Assembly (NCBI RefSeq): GCF_027352905.1 | Contig: NZ_DAIEIF010000051.1 | Location: forward strand, 78,031 to 142,030 | Source: Acidocella sp. | Lineage (GTDB): Bacteria; Pseudomonadota; Alphaproteobacteria; Acetobacterales; Acetobacteraceae | Length of the DNA stretch: 64,000 nt | Direction: 5' to 3' | Part shown: positions 8,733-17,115 of the stretch, in pieces | How positions within the stretch are numbered: the stretch's first letter is position 1 | Layout: every line of letters begins with the position of its first letter | Notes under the pieces: model-generated | Database searches by the model: none | What the model saw: the letters and a program-made list of their open reading frames with translations, nothing else | Told to the model about the DNA's origin: nothing | Made by a program: the position numbers and the translations under genes

Positions 8733-9904
8733 GGCCGCCTTCCTCCTGCCGATTTCTGGCTGAAAATATGGCCGGCGATCACGTTCTTCTGTGTCTGGGT
8801 GGTGCCGCCGGTCAAGGTGAGCATTCGTACATCGCGTACCATGCGCTCAAGCGGCAGCAGGCCAAAATAGCCATAGCCGCCAAACATCTGCTGGCATTGA
8901 AGCGTCACGCGCTGGGCCATTTCAGTCGCGAATACTTTGGCCATGGAGCATAGCGCCGGGTCGGGTTTGCCCGCGTCGATCAGCGCCAGCGCCTTGTAAC
9001 AAAGGCAGCGCGCGGCTTCGATCTCGATCAACGCATCGGCCATCATCCAGCGCAAACCCTGCATATCGCAAAGCTTTTGCCCGAACTGCTCACGCACGGT
9101 CATATATTCCCGGGCGAGATCAAATGCTCCCTCTGCCACGCCAAGCGCCATGACTCCCATGCCGACCCGCGTTCCGTTATAGATGGTCAGCGGGCCGACG
9201 AAACCACGGGAATTTTCCGGGTCGCCCATCGTAACGACATTGCCGGCTGGCACGCGGACATTATCAAAGAATAGTTCGTTTTCAGCGGCGCCGCGAACGC
9301 CCATTTTGCCTTCGATCTTCCGCACGGTCAGGCCAGGGCTGTCGCGCTCCACAAGAATGGTGCCGATCCCCTTCGCCCCGCGCGAGGGTCCGAACCGGGC
9401 GTAAACGAGATGCATATGCGCCCGGTCGCCAAAGGTGGTGAACACTTTCTGGCCGTTGACAATATAAAAATCACCGTCGCGTATAGCGGTCGTGCGGATC
9501 GCCGTGCCGTCCGATCCCGCCTCTGGCTCCGTCCAGGCGATGCTGCATTCAATCTCGCCTTTCACGACACCGGGCAGCACCCGGCGGCGCAACTCATCCG
9601 GCGCATGGTTGGCGATGATCCGCGGCGAGACGTTCTGGTCATGCACGATCATCGCTGTCAGCAGATCAACCTTGGCCAGCTCCTCTATGACGAGATAGGT
9701 GCTGACCAGACCAGCCTCGGACCCGCCATATTCACGCTCCATGCTGAGCCCGAGATACCCGAGCTCGGCGAGACGGTGTTTGTTTTCCTCCGGGAATTTT
9801 TCTTCCTTGTCCCAGCGCCCCGCCTTATCACGAAATTCCTGCTGGGCCAGACGGCGCGCCGCGTCGCGCAGATGAATTTGGTCTTCGCTTAACTCGAAAT
9901 CCAT
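8729..9904 (-). CDS. Acyl-CoA dehydrogenase homologue lacking both usual catalytic glutamates
   Basis: 391 residues with the full ACAD fold: WTEPEAGSDGTAIRT (124-138), NGQKVFTTFGD (150-160), C-terminal TLTGGTTQTQKN. Aligned to its operon partners, the MCAD-type Glu position is Gly366 and the IVD/LCAD-type position is Thr245 (NGTRVG), so neither classical base is present. An Asp at 89 (VHDQN) on the substrate side is a possible substitute. Dehydrogenases for cyclic acyl-CoA esters that use an Asp are known to exist, which makes alicyclic substrates worth testing; this is inference. It sits between the hydratase and a third dehydrogenase in one operon. Confidence 0.85.
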   Translation of the reverse strand: MDFELSEDQIHLRDAARRLAQQEFRDKAGRWDKEEKFPEENKHRLAELGYLGLSMEREYGGSEAGLVSTYLVIEELAKVDLLTAMIVHDQNVSPRIIANHAPDELRRRVLPGVVKGEIECSIAWTEPEAGSDGTAIRTTAIRDGDFYIVNGQKVFTTFGDRAHMHLVYARFGPSRGAKGIGTILVERDSPGLTVRKIEGKMGVRGAAENELFFDNVRVPAGNVVTMGDPENSRGFVGPLTIYNGTRVGMGVMALGVAEGAFDLAREYMTVREQFGQKLCDMQGLRWMMADALIEIEAARCLCYKALALIDAGKPDPALCSMAKVFATEMAQRVTLQCQQMFGGYGYFGLLPLERMVRDVRMLTLTGGTTQTQKNVIAGHIFSQKSAGGRRP

Positions 9905-9911
9905 ATCCGTC

Positions 9912-11063
9912 TCACTTTGTCTTGAGGCCGAGCAAACCGGCGATCAGATTACGCTGCATTTGTGAGGTTCCGGCCGTTACTGTGGTCACACGCGCGTCCC
10001 GGTAATGGCGTTGCATGTCAAATTCCATCATGTAGCCATAACCGCCCATGATCTGCATGCCTTGATTGGCGATGCGCGCATAGGCTTCCGACCCGAAAAG
10101 CTTGGCCTGGGAAATCGCCATGAGCGCGTTCTCTCCGCGCGAAAGCTGCCAGGCCGCGCGCCAGGTGAGGAGCCGGCTCGCCTCCACATCGGTGCGCATA
10201 TCCGCGAGCATGTGGGCGATAGCTTGGAAGGTGCCGATTGGCTGGCCGAATTGCTTGCGCTCCTTCGCGTAATTCAGCGCCAGATCAACCGCCGCCTCAG
10301 CCGCCCCGACATATCCTGCGGCGGTCATCAGCCGTTCCAACTGCAAGCCGGAGAGCATATAGGCCCAGCCCTTATTTTCTTCGCCGACCAGACGGTCGGC
10401 CGGCACCCGCACATCATCCAGAAATACTTCGTAAGTGCCAAGCGCGCGCCGCCCTAGCGTGTCCAGCTTACGCAAGGTGATACCAGGCGTGGTATTGTCC
10501 ACAAGAAAGAGCGAAAGGCTATCCTGATGCGGGCCTGTGGGCTGGGTGCGCACATAAAGATTGATCACGTTGTTCTTGGCGCCAGCGCCGGTTGAGAACA
10601 CCTTCTGGCCGTTGATGACCCAGCCATCCCCATCGCGCCGGGCGCTGGTGCGGATGGCGCCCGCATCGGAGCCGGCCCCCGGTTCGGTCATTGAAATCGA
10701 CATACGGATCGTGCCGTCGAGCAGGCGCGGCAGCCAATAGGCGCGCTGCGCCTCGGTGCCATTCTTCAGAATATTCAGACCGTTAAAAACACAGGTGCCA
10801 TACGCGCCCAGGAAATCGTAGCTCTTTCTGCCGAGTTCTTCCGCAATGATCATGAAATCAATCACGCCACCGCCCAGCCCTCCCACCGACTCAGGAAAAG
10901 GCATACGGAGCAGACCCATCTCGATGAACGCTTGATACAGCTCCTCCGGATAATAAGGCTCGGTGTCGCAGCGCTTCACATATTGCGGAGTCGCAATACG
11001 GTTGAGCATTGTCCGCACGCTTTCGCGCAGCAATGTCTGTTCTTCGGTAAATTCAAAATCCAC
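9912..11063 (-). CDS. Acyl-CoA dehydrogenase (IVD-type catalytic position)
   Basis: 383-residue ACAD, promoter-proximal gene of the operon. Motifs: MTEPGAGSDAGAIRT (125-139), NGQKVFSTGAG (151-161), ERKQFGQPIGTFQ (268-280), GGYGYMMEFD (340-349). The medium-chain Glu position is Ala364, but Glu243 in LQLERLMTAAG sits at the isovaleryl/long-chain position, so it should be catalytically competent. Start is GTG with a GGAGGG element upstream. A 7-base gap separates it from the next dehydrogenase. Three paralogous dehydrogenases plus a hydratase point to breakdown of a branched or ring-bearing acid. Confidence 0.87.
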   Translation of the reverse strand: MDFEFTEEQTLLRESVRTMLNRIATPQYVKRCDTEPYYPEELYQAFIEMGLLRMPFPESVGGLGGGVIDFMIIAEELGRKSYDFLGAYGTCVFNGLNILKNGTEAQRAYWLPRLLDGTIRMSISMTEPGAGSDAGAIRTSARRDGDGWVINGQKVFSTGAGAKNNVINLYVRTQPTGPHQDSLSLFLVDNTTPGITLRKLDTLGRRALGTYEVFLDDVRVPADRLVGEENKGWAYMLSGLQLERLMTAAGYVGAAEAAVDLALNYAKERKQFGQPIGTFQAIAHMLADMRTDVEASRLLTWRAAWQLSRGENALMAISQAKLFGSEAYARIANQGMQIMGGYGYMMEFDMQRHYRDARVTTVTAGTSQMQRNLIAGLLGLKTK

Positions 11064-11291
11064 GCAAACCCTCCGTTGGCCCTTAGAAGCCTAACGGGCC
11101 GTCATTTCCTCCTTTGAGCGCGCATCCGGATGGAGAAACCGCTTGAGCCCTCGTTCGGTCCAAGCGGATCACAGGGGGTCGGGGATGTCAAGCGTCAACC
11201 ATATGACCCATCTTGCCCGCCCGGCTCACTTCGCCCAATATGCTGCTGAGCGCGCCGGCGAAAGGCGGGCCAGCAAAGCAGGAGGAATTAC

Positions 11292-12242
11292 ATGTCCATG
11301 CCGGATTTGTTCAAGAACCGTCTCTCCGTGCCGGTCATCGCCGCGCCCATGTTCATCGTCTCCACCCCGGATCTCGTCATCGCCGAATGCCGCGCCGGGG
11401 TGGTGGGTTCATTTCCCTCTCTCAACGCCAGGCCATCCGGTGTGTTCGAGGAATGGCTCCAACGGCTGCGCCGGGAACTCACCGGCAATGATGCGCCCTT
11501 CGCCGTGAATCTCATCGTCCATAAAACCAACCAGCGCCTGATGGAAGATCTCGAACTTTGCGTGAAATACGAAGTTCCGGTGATCATCTGTTCGCTGGGC
11601 GCGCGGCCCGAGGTCAACGAGGCCATTCATTCCTATGGCGGCATAGTATTTCATGACGTCATCAATGACGAATTCGCCCACAAGGCCATCGAGCGCGGCG
11701 CCGATGGCATCGTCGCCGTTGCAGCGGGGGCGGGCGGCCACGCCGGCACCATCTCACCGTTCGCCCTGGTGCAAGAGATCCGGGCATGGTTCAACGGCCC
11801 GCTCGCGCTTTCCGGCGCCATCGCCCACGGCAACTCCATCGCCGCCGCGCGTGCGCTGGAGGCGGATTTCGCCTATATTGGCTCTCCGTTCATCGCGACG
11901 CGGGAAGCCAATGCCGCCGAAGCTTATAAACAGATGATCGTCGATTCGACTTCAAAAGATATCCTCTATTCGGATGTCTTTTCCGGTATCCATGGCAATT
12001 ATCTCATTCCTTCCATTGTAGCGGCGGGTTTCGATATCGCCAAGCTCAAAACCCAGGCCGGCGGCAGCATGGATTTCGGCGCCAGGGTGGATGAAACGGG
12101 CGGCGCCAAGGCATGGCGCGACATCTGGGGCAGCGGTCATGGCATCGGCGCGGTACAGGATATCGTGCCGGTGGCAGAGCTGGTGGACCGCCTCGCGCGG
12201 GAATACCAGGCGGCGTTGAAACGTCTCTGCGCCGAAGCGTGA
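11292..12242 (+). CDS. Nitronate monooxygenase family flavoprotein (2-nitropropane dioxygenase class)
   Basis: 316-residue TIM-barrel FMN enzyme. Recognised from VPVIAAPMFIVSTP at the first strand, AVNLIVHKTNQR, the active-site loop AGAGGHAGTISPF (with the family His) and the phosphate-binding segments LSGAIAHG and AYIGSPFIAT. Family members oxidise alkyl nitronates such as propionate-3-nitronate; others are FabK-like enoyl reductases or are uncharacterised. A strong site GCAGGAGG lies 8 bases before the ATG. It is divergent from the acyl-CoA dehydrogenase operon across 228 bases and convergent with the TauD gene 4 bases away. The 228-base gap shows no clear operator to my eye. Confidence 0.82.
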   Translation: MSMPDLFKNRLSVPVIAAPMFIVSTPDLVIAECRAGVVGSFPSLNARPSGVFEEWLQRLRRELTGNDAPFAVNLIVHKTNQRLMEDLELCVKYEVPVIICSLGARPEVNEAIHSYGGIVFHDVINDEFAHKAIERGADGIVAVAAGAGGHAGTISPFALVQEIRAWFNGPLALSGAIAHGNSIAAARALEADFAYIGSPFIATREANAAEAYKQMIVDSTSKDILYSDVFSGIHGNYLIPSIVAAGFDIAKLKTQAGGSMDFGARVDETGGAKAWRDIWGSGHGIGAVQDIVPVAELVDRLAREYQAALKRLCAEA

Positions 12243-12246
12243 CCGG

Positions 12247-13110
12247 TCAGGCGGGACGGTCACCCGCCAAAATGACCCGGTGCATGACGCGGCGAAAGCC
12301 GTGATAATCGTTTACCGGGTTATGCAACACGCAGCGATTATCCCAGAACGCGAGCGAACCCGGCCGCCATGAGAAGCGGCAGGTGAATTCCGGCCGCGCC
12401 TGGTGCGTGAATAAATAATCCAGCAATGGCGCGCTTTCCGCCTCCGTCATGCCGGCGAATCTCGTAGTGTGGCCATAATTCACATACAGCGCCTTGCGTC
12501 CCGTTTCCGGATGCGTGCGCACCACAGGATGCTCGGCTTCATAAATATCCTGCGCATCGGCGCGGGCGCTGTCCCGCAGCCGGTCCTCTCGGGTCTTGGT
12601 CGTCTCGGCTTTCACGCTGCTGTTTACGGCGCGCAACGGGCCCAGCATTCGTTTCATGCCCTCGGAAAGCGCATCGTAAGCGGCATAACCGCTGGCGAAT
12701 AAGGTGTCGCCGCCATAAGGCGGCACTTCCCGCGCGATCAGCAGAGTCGCCATCGGGGGAGAGTCCAGATACGCCGTATCGGTGTGCCAGAGCCCGCCGA
12801 AATTCGTGGTCTCATGCTCCAGCTTGATGATGGGAATCACCTCTGGCGCCTCAGCTAGACCTTTGACAAAAGGATATTCGGTCACCTCCCCGAAGCGGCG
12901 GGCGAAATCCGCGAAGGCCTTGGGGCCAAGCGCCTCCTGGTCATGGAAAAACACCACCCCGTGCCGGAGCCAGACCTCCCGGATCGCGGCAATGGTCTCC
13001 TCTGGCAAGTCCGGCGATATTGTCACGTCCTTGATTTCCGCGCCAATGGCTCCCGCCAGTCGTCGCACCGTTAATCCTCTTTCCTTGATCTCATTATTGA
13101 TTGTGAGCAT
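12247..13110 (-). CDS. TauD/TfdA-family Fe(II)/2-oxoglutarate dioxygenase
   Basis: 287 residues. The iron-binding facial triad is visible: His109 and Asp111 in LWHTDTAY and distal His263 in WDNRCVLHNPVNDY, followed by the 2-oxoglutarate-binding Arg at about 274. Relatives hydroxylate taurine, alkylsulfonates, phenoxyacetates or other small acids. No sulfonate transporter or sulfite handling gene lies beside it, so taurine itself is not supported. Stands alone on the minus strand. The 72 bases between its start and the end of arfB hold a purine-rich ribosome site (GGAGGAATG) and presumably its promoter. Confidence 0.85.
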   Translation of the reverse strand: MLTINNEIKERGLTVRRLAGAIGAEIKDVTISPDLPEETIAAIREVWLRHGVVFFHDQEALGPKAFADFARRFGEVTEYPFVKGLAEAPEVIPIIKLEHETTNFGGLWHTDTAYLDSPPMATLLIAREVPPYGGDTLFASGYAAYDALSEGMKRMLGPLRAVNSSVKAETTKTREDRLRDSARADAQDIYEAEHPVVRTHPETGRKALYVNYGHTTRFAGMTEAESAPLLDYLFTHQARPEFTCRFSWRPGSLAFWDNRCVLHNPVNDYHGFRRVMHRVILAGDRPA

Positions 13111-13181
13111 CGTTCATTCCTCCTGGAACGAGCATAGCCAGCCTGGCCCGACCGCCTCAAGCTACGCCTCTCGCGCGGTGT

Positions 13182-13604
13182 TCAGGAGAACTCTTGGGCA
13201 CCGCGCTGGCGCTTGAGCGCGCCACGCCGGGACTTGGTCTCCAGCCGCCGGGTCTGGGCGGCCTTGGTCGGCTTGGTCGCCCGCCGGGTTTTTGGCTGCG
13301 TTGCCGCAGCACGGATTAGGGAAAATAATCTATCCCGCGCCGCCTCACGGTTGCGGAGCTGGGAACGGTAGGTTTCCGCCTCGATGGTCAAAATCCCATC
13401 CCGGCTCAGCCGCCTGCCCGCCAGCCGGGCGAGGCGGGCCTTCACCGGTGCTGGCAAGGTCGTATTGCCCCCAAGGTTAAAACGCAACTGCACGGCGGTG
13501 GCGGTCTTGTTAACGTTCTGGCCGCCTGCCCCCGTGGCGGTGACAAAAATTTCCTCCAAATCGGTGGAATCGATCTGGAGGGTCCTGGTAATCTCAATCA
13601 GCAT
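13182..13604 (-). CDS. arfB: Alternative ribosome-rescue factor, peptidyl-tRNA hydrolase ArfB (YaeJ)
   Basis: Hydrolyses peptidyl-tRNA on ribosomes stalled at the end of truncated mRNA. The release-factor loop TGAGGQNVNKTATAVQLRF contains the GGQ triplet. The C-terminus is a Lys/Arg-rich tail (last ~35 residues) of the type that enters the empty mRNA channel. I start it at the ATG at 13604, giving 140 residues, the family size; a longer frame upstream has no support and would run into rpmB. It lies 37 bases downstream of the L28 gene on the same strand. The window also encodes tmRNA, so the cell has two rescue routes. Confidence 0.9.
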   Translation of the reverse strand: MLIEITRTLQIDSTDLEEIFVTATGAGGQNVNKTATAVQLRFNLGGNTTLPAPVKARLARLAGRRLSRDGILTIEAETYRSQLRNREAARDRLFSLIRAAATQPKTRRATKPTKAAQTRRLETKSRRGALKRQRGAQEFS

Positions 13605-13641
13605 CTTAAAGCCAGCGGGCGGGCCGGGCTCAACCCCGCTC

Positions 13642-13941
13642 TCAGGCGGCCTGCGCCCCTCTCTTGGCCAGGGCGCGCTCCAAGCGGCGTTTGAGCGCCA
13701 AACCTTCATCTGTCAGCTTCGCATCGGCATGGGAGAGCAGAAACGCGTCCAACCCGCCATTATGTTCAATAGTACGGATGGCCCGAGTTGAGAGTCGCAG
13801 CCGGACCGCCCCCAGCGTGTCGGAAAGCAAGGTGGCGGTTTGCAGATTGGGCAGAAACCGGCGGCGAGTCTTATTATTCGCATGGCTGACATTATTGCCA
13901 GATTGCACGGTCTTTCCGGTCAGGTCGCAGCGGCGGGCCAT
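13642..13941 (-). CDS. rpmB: 50S ribosomal protein L28
   Basis: 99 residues. The opening [20 protein letters not shown] is the L28 signature, followed by [12 protein letters not shown] and the strand segment [24 protein letters not shown]-terminal extension past about residue 75 is usual in alphaproteobacteria. Structural protein of the large subunit. The Cys in RRCDLTG is kept, but no second zinc cysteine pair is seen. It precedes arfB on the same strand and could be co-transcribed with it. Confidence 0.96.
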   Translation of the reverse strand: MARRCDLTGKTVQSGNNVSHANNKTRRRFLPNLQTATLLSDTLGAVRLRLSTRAIRTIEHNGGLDAFLLSHADAKLTDEGLALKRRLERALAKRGAQAA

Positions 13942-14037
13942 GGTGCTCTATCCTCAAAACAACGCAAAGAGGGCCAGCGCAGGAGCCAGCCCGGAATTCG
14001 ATGGCGGCTTATGGCGGAACCGGCCCGGCCCGTCAAG

Positions 14038-14289
14038 CTAATGAGGCTGGTCCTTCTCGGCCACGGATTTCATTTCTCCGCTTTCAATGCTTTCGATGGC
14101 ATTGCGCAAAATCTGGACGACCACATTGTCCGGCAGGGCGCGCGTGAGCAGCCCGATGGCCCCGCCCAGAAGAGCCGAGGCGATGGCAAGTTCCGAGATG
14201 TCCTGCCCGCTCATATATTCGATCGCCTTATCCACCACCGAACCCGCATGGCTCAGTTCACGTTCCGGGGGAGGTTGCCTGTCTTCCAT
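14038..14289 (-). CDS. Small conserved-looking protein of unknown function
   Basis: 83 residues, acidic N-terminus, then a helical stretch with a short Ala/Gly/Leu segment (about residues 34-52, ELAIASALLGGAIGLLTRAL) too short and mixed to call a confident membrane helix. No motif I recognise. Codon use matches its neighbours and it fits neatly between rpmB and the Atm1 gene on the same strand, which argues that it is real. Confidence 0.55.
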   Translation of the reverse strand: MEDRQPPPERELSHAGSVVDKAIEYMSGQDISELAIASALLGGAIGLLTRALPDNVVVQILRNAIESIESGEMKSVAEKDQPH

Positions 14290-14357
14290 GTCCGCCTTTC
14301 CTATGTGTCTCGGCTCTTAATCTGGTGTGGCGGGGCGGCGCGTCCAGCCCCGCCCTG

Positions 14358-16217
14358 TCATTGCGCCGCCGCGACGCCCTCCACCAGCGGCGCGGCGATC
14401 TCCGCGACAGCCTGGGCTGCCCACATCCCGGCATACACGCCCCCAGCCGCAAGCAGGCTGGCATGAGTGCCACGTTCCACCACCTGGCCCTCTCGCAACA
14501 CGAGAATCTCATCCGAATCCGTGACGGTGGAAAGCCGGTGGGCAATGACCAAGGTGGTGCGGTGGCGGGCCACCGAGCGAAGCGCCGTGGAAATCTCCTG
14601 CTCGGTCGCCGTGTCCAGCGCGCTGGTGGCCTCGTCCAGGATGAGAATGCGCGGGTTTTTCAAAATGGTGCGGGCGATGGCGACACGCTGCTTCTCGCCA
14701 CCCGAAAGCTTGAGTCCGCGTTCTCCCACCCGGGTTTTATAGCCTTCCGGCAAGGAGACGATGAAATCATGAATCTGGGCGAGCCGCGCCGCCTCCTCTA
14801 CTCCCGCCCGCGTGCAGCCAGGGCGCCCATAGGCGATATTATAATAGATGGTGTCATTGAACAGCACCGTATCCTGCGGCACCACGCCGATCGCCGCCCG
14901 CAGATCATGCTGGCGGTAATCCCGCACATCATGCCCGTCCACCATCACCCGTCCCGCGGTGGCGTCATAAAAGCGGAACACCAGTCGGGAAATAGTGGAT
15001 TTCCCCGAGCCGGTGGGGCCGACAATGGCTATTTTCCGCCCGGGCGGGGCGATGAACGAAACGCCCTTCAAGATTTCCCGGTCCGGGTTATAGGCGAAAT
15101 GCACGTCCTCGAAGCGTATCTCAACGGGTGGTCCCTGCGCCGCCAGCGGCAAGGCATCCGGCTTGTCCCGTACTTCCTGGTTGATGCGCAGTAAAGAAAA
15201 CATCTGCTCCATATCCACAAGCCCCTGGTTGAGGGTCAGATAGGTGAAGCCCAGAAAATTCAACGGCACGTAAAGCTGGATGAGATAGGTGTTGACCAGC
15301 ACGAAGCTGCCCACGGTCATTCTATGAGTCACCACCCCATGGGCGGCCATCAGCATCATCACGCCAAGCGCCAGGGAGATGATGATCGCCTGGCCGATAT
15401 TAAGGGCGTTAAGGGAAATCTGCGATTGCACCGAGGCTTTCTCATAGCGGGCCAGGCTTTCATCGAAGCGTCTGGTCTCGTGCGCCTCATTGCCAAAATA
15501 CTTAACCGTCTCGTAATTCAGGAGGCTGTCGATGGCCTTGGTCTGCGCCTCGTTATCGGTCTCATTCATGGCCCGGCGGAATTTCGTCCGCCAGGCCGTG
15601 AAGGCGAAGGTGAAGGCGATATAAAATCCAACCGCGACGAGGGTGATAAGCGCATACCAGATATTGAAAAGATGCCAGAGCATGAAGGCGGTGAGAAGCA
15701 GCTCGATGATGGTGGGCACCAGGTTGAAAGTGGCGAGCCGCAACACGGACTGGATGCCGAGCGTGCCTCGCAAAATGATGTTGGAAAGCCCGCCGGTCTG
15801 CCTGTCCAGATGGAACCGCATGGAAAGGGCGTGGAGGTGCTCAAACGTCTTGCGTGCCACCACCCGGGAGGCGCGCATCTGCACACCCGCGAACAACGCA
15901 TCCCGTAGCTCGCCAAAGGCGGCAGCGGCGATACGCACCGCCACATAGCCGCCAATGAGCGCGGCGGGCAGGCCGAGCGGACCGGCCGCATGGGTCAGCC
16001 GGTCAACGAGATGGCCGTAAACCACCGGCACATAAACAGTGGCGAGCTTGGCCAGAATCATGGCGATGCTCGCCAGCACCAGCTTCACGCGTAACCCGGT
16101 CTCGCCCTGGGGCCAAAGGTAGGGCAGCAGGGACAGAATGGTGCGCAAAGACCCCTTGGGTTTGCCGGAAACGGCTGGGGCGGGAGGGGGGTTGGCACGG
16201 GCGGCGGAACGGGTCAT
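14358..16217 (-). CDS. Atm1-type ABC exporter (fused membrane and ATPase domains)
   Basis: About 619 residues. Membrane domain carries the Atm1/ABCB7 signature stretches DRQTGGLSNIILRGTLGI and TKAIDSLLNYETVKYFGNE, which line the glutathione-binding cavity in this family. ATPase has Walker A GPTGSGKST, signature LSGGEKQRVAIAR and Walker B ILILDEATSAL. Relatives export glutathione conjugates or a glutathione-linked sulfur species and protect against heavy metals. The start is either the ATG at 16217 or one at 16229. With the former its start codon overlaps that of the divergent Nudix gene in the palindrome TCATGA. Confidence 0.88.
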   Translation of the reverse strand: MTRSAARANPPPAPAVSGKPKGSLRTILSLLPYLWPQGETGLRVKLVLASIAMILAKLATVYVPVVYGHLVDRLTHAAGPLGLPAALIGGYVAVRIAAAAFGELRDALFAGVQMRASRVVARKTFEHLHALSMRFHLDRQTGGLSNIILRGTLGIQSVLRLATFNLVPTIIELLLTAFMLWHLFNIWYALITLVAVGFYIAFTFAFTAWRTKFRRAMNETDNEAQTKAIDSLLNYETVKYFGNEAHETRRFDESLARYEKASVQSQISLNALNIGQAIIISLALGVMMLMAAHGVVTHRMTVGSFVLVNTYLIQLYVPLNFLGFTYLTLNQGLVDMEQMFSLLRINQEVRDKPDALPLAAQGPPVEIRFEDVHFAYNPDREILKGVSFIAPPGRKIAIVGPTGSGKSTISRLVFRFYDATAGRVMVDGHDVRDYRQHDLRAAIGVVPQDTVLFNDTIYYNIAYGRPGCTRAGVEEAARLAQIHDFIVSLPEGYKTRVGERGLKLSGGEKQRVAIARTILKNPRILILDEATSALDTATEQEISTALRSVARHRTTLVIAHRLSTVTDSDEILVLREGQVVERGTHASLLAAGGVYAGMWAAQAVAEIAAPLVEGVAAAQ

Positions 16218-17061
16218 GAACCAGCACATGGCACCGGACGCTGGAATTGCAAAGCTGTTGAGCGATATCGAGGCCTGCCACTCCGCCCGGCTGCCTGATG
16301 GGCGACTGCTCCTCTACGCTGGGCCGCATCATATTGGCTATGTCAAACCGGCGCTGGCCGAGCGCCTGCGCGGAGCCTCCCCTGGCATTCGCCTCTCCGC
16401 CGGGCGGGTTGATTTGCCGGAGCGCCTATTGCCCCGGCTGAACGAATTGGCGCGGGCGGCCGGGCTTCCCGTCCGGGGCGAGAATTTCGACATACGCGCC
16501 ACTCCGGACGGGCCATCGCTCGGCGTGCTGGACCGGGGCGCGCTGCCCAGCCTCGGCGTGATCGGCACTGGCGTCCATCTGAACGGGCTAGTCGCCAAGG
16601 GGGAGGGGGTGCATCTCTGGGTGGCCAAACGGGCCGCGACCAAAAAGCTGGACCCGGGCAAGCTCGACCACCTAGTGGCGGGCGGCGTTCCCGCCGGTTT
16701 CACCCCCTTCGCCGCCTTGCTGAAGGAAGCAGGCGAAGAGGCCGGTCTCGGAGAGGATATTGCCCGCCAAGCGCGGGAGGTCGCGCGGTTCCGCTACGAT
16801 ATGGAGCGGCCGGAAGGGTTGCGGCGGGATTTCATCTATGCCTATGACCTGAATTTGCCGGAAAGTTTCGTCCCCCAACCCATGGATGGCGAGGTGGAGC
16901 AATTCTTCCTCTGGCCGTTATCACGTGTAAAAGCGGCGTTGATCGAGACCGGAGACTTCAAATTTAATGTCATCCTGGTTCTCACCGACCTTCTGCTGCG
17001 CCACGGGCTATTCCCAGCCGGGGCGGCCGCGCAGCTGCGGACCGCGCTGTACCGGTCATAG
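16216..17061 (+). CDS. DUF4743/Nudix hydrolase family protein
   Basis: Roughly 281 residues. The N-terminal half matches the DUF4743 type domain found before Nudix domains in plant and bacterial Tnr3-like proteins. The C-terminal half has Nudix features: GTGVHLNGLVAKGEGVHLWVA strands and a Nudix-box-like helix GGVPAGFTPFAALLKEAGEEAGL, in which the REXXEE core reads KEAGEEAG. Substrates of relatives include oxidised thiamine diphosphates; not provable here. ATG at 16216 (or 16228) is preferred over an upstream one at 16138 that lies inside the divergent ABC gene. Confidence 0.82.
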   Translation: MNQHMAPDAGIAKLLSDIEACHSARLPDGRLLLYAGPHHIGYVKPALAERLRGASPGIRLSAGRVDLPERLLPRLNELARAAGLPVRGENFDIRATPDGPSLGVLDRGALPSLGVIGTGVHLNGLVAKGEGVHLWVAKRAATKKLDPGKLDHLVAGGVPAGFTPFAALLKEAGEEAGLGEDIARQAREVARFRYDMERPEGLRRDFIYAYDLNLPESFVPQPMDGEVEQFFLWPLSRVKAALIETGDFKFNVILVLTDLLLRHGLFPAGAAAQLRTALYRS

Positions 17062-17115
17062 GTTAGCGCTCCATTCATTTTTTTACGAAAAAATCCCGGC
17101 CGTGAGAGGTTCGGG

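Noticed and set aside
12247..13110. Naming the dioxygenase tauD
   Set aside because: No taurine transporter or sulfur genes nearby, and the family covers many substrates.
17078..17100. T7 run before the calpain-Hint gene as a terminator
   Set aside because: No GC stem precedes the T run; only a weak T/A palindrome.
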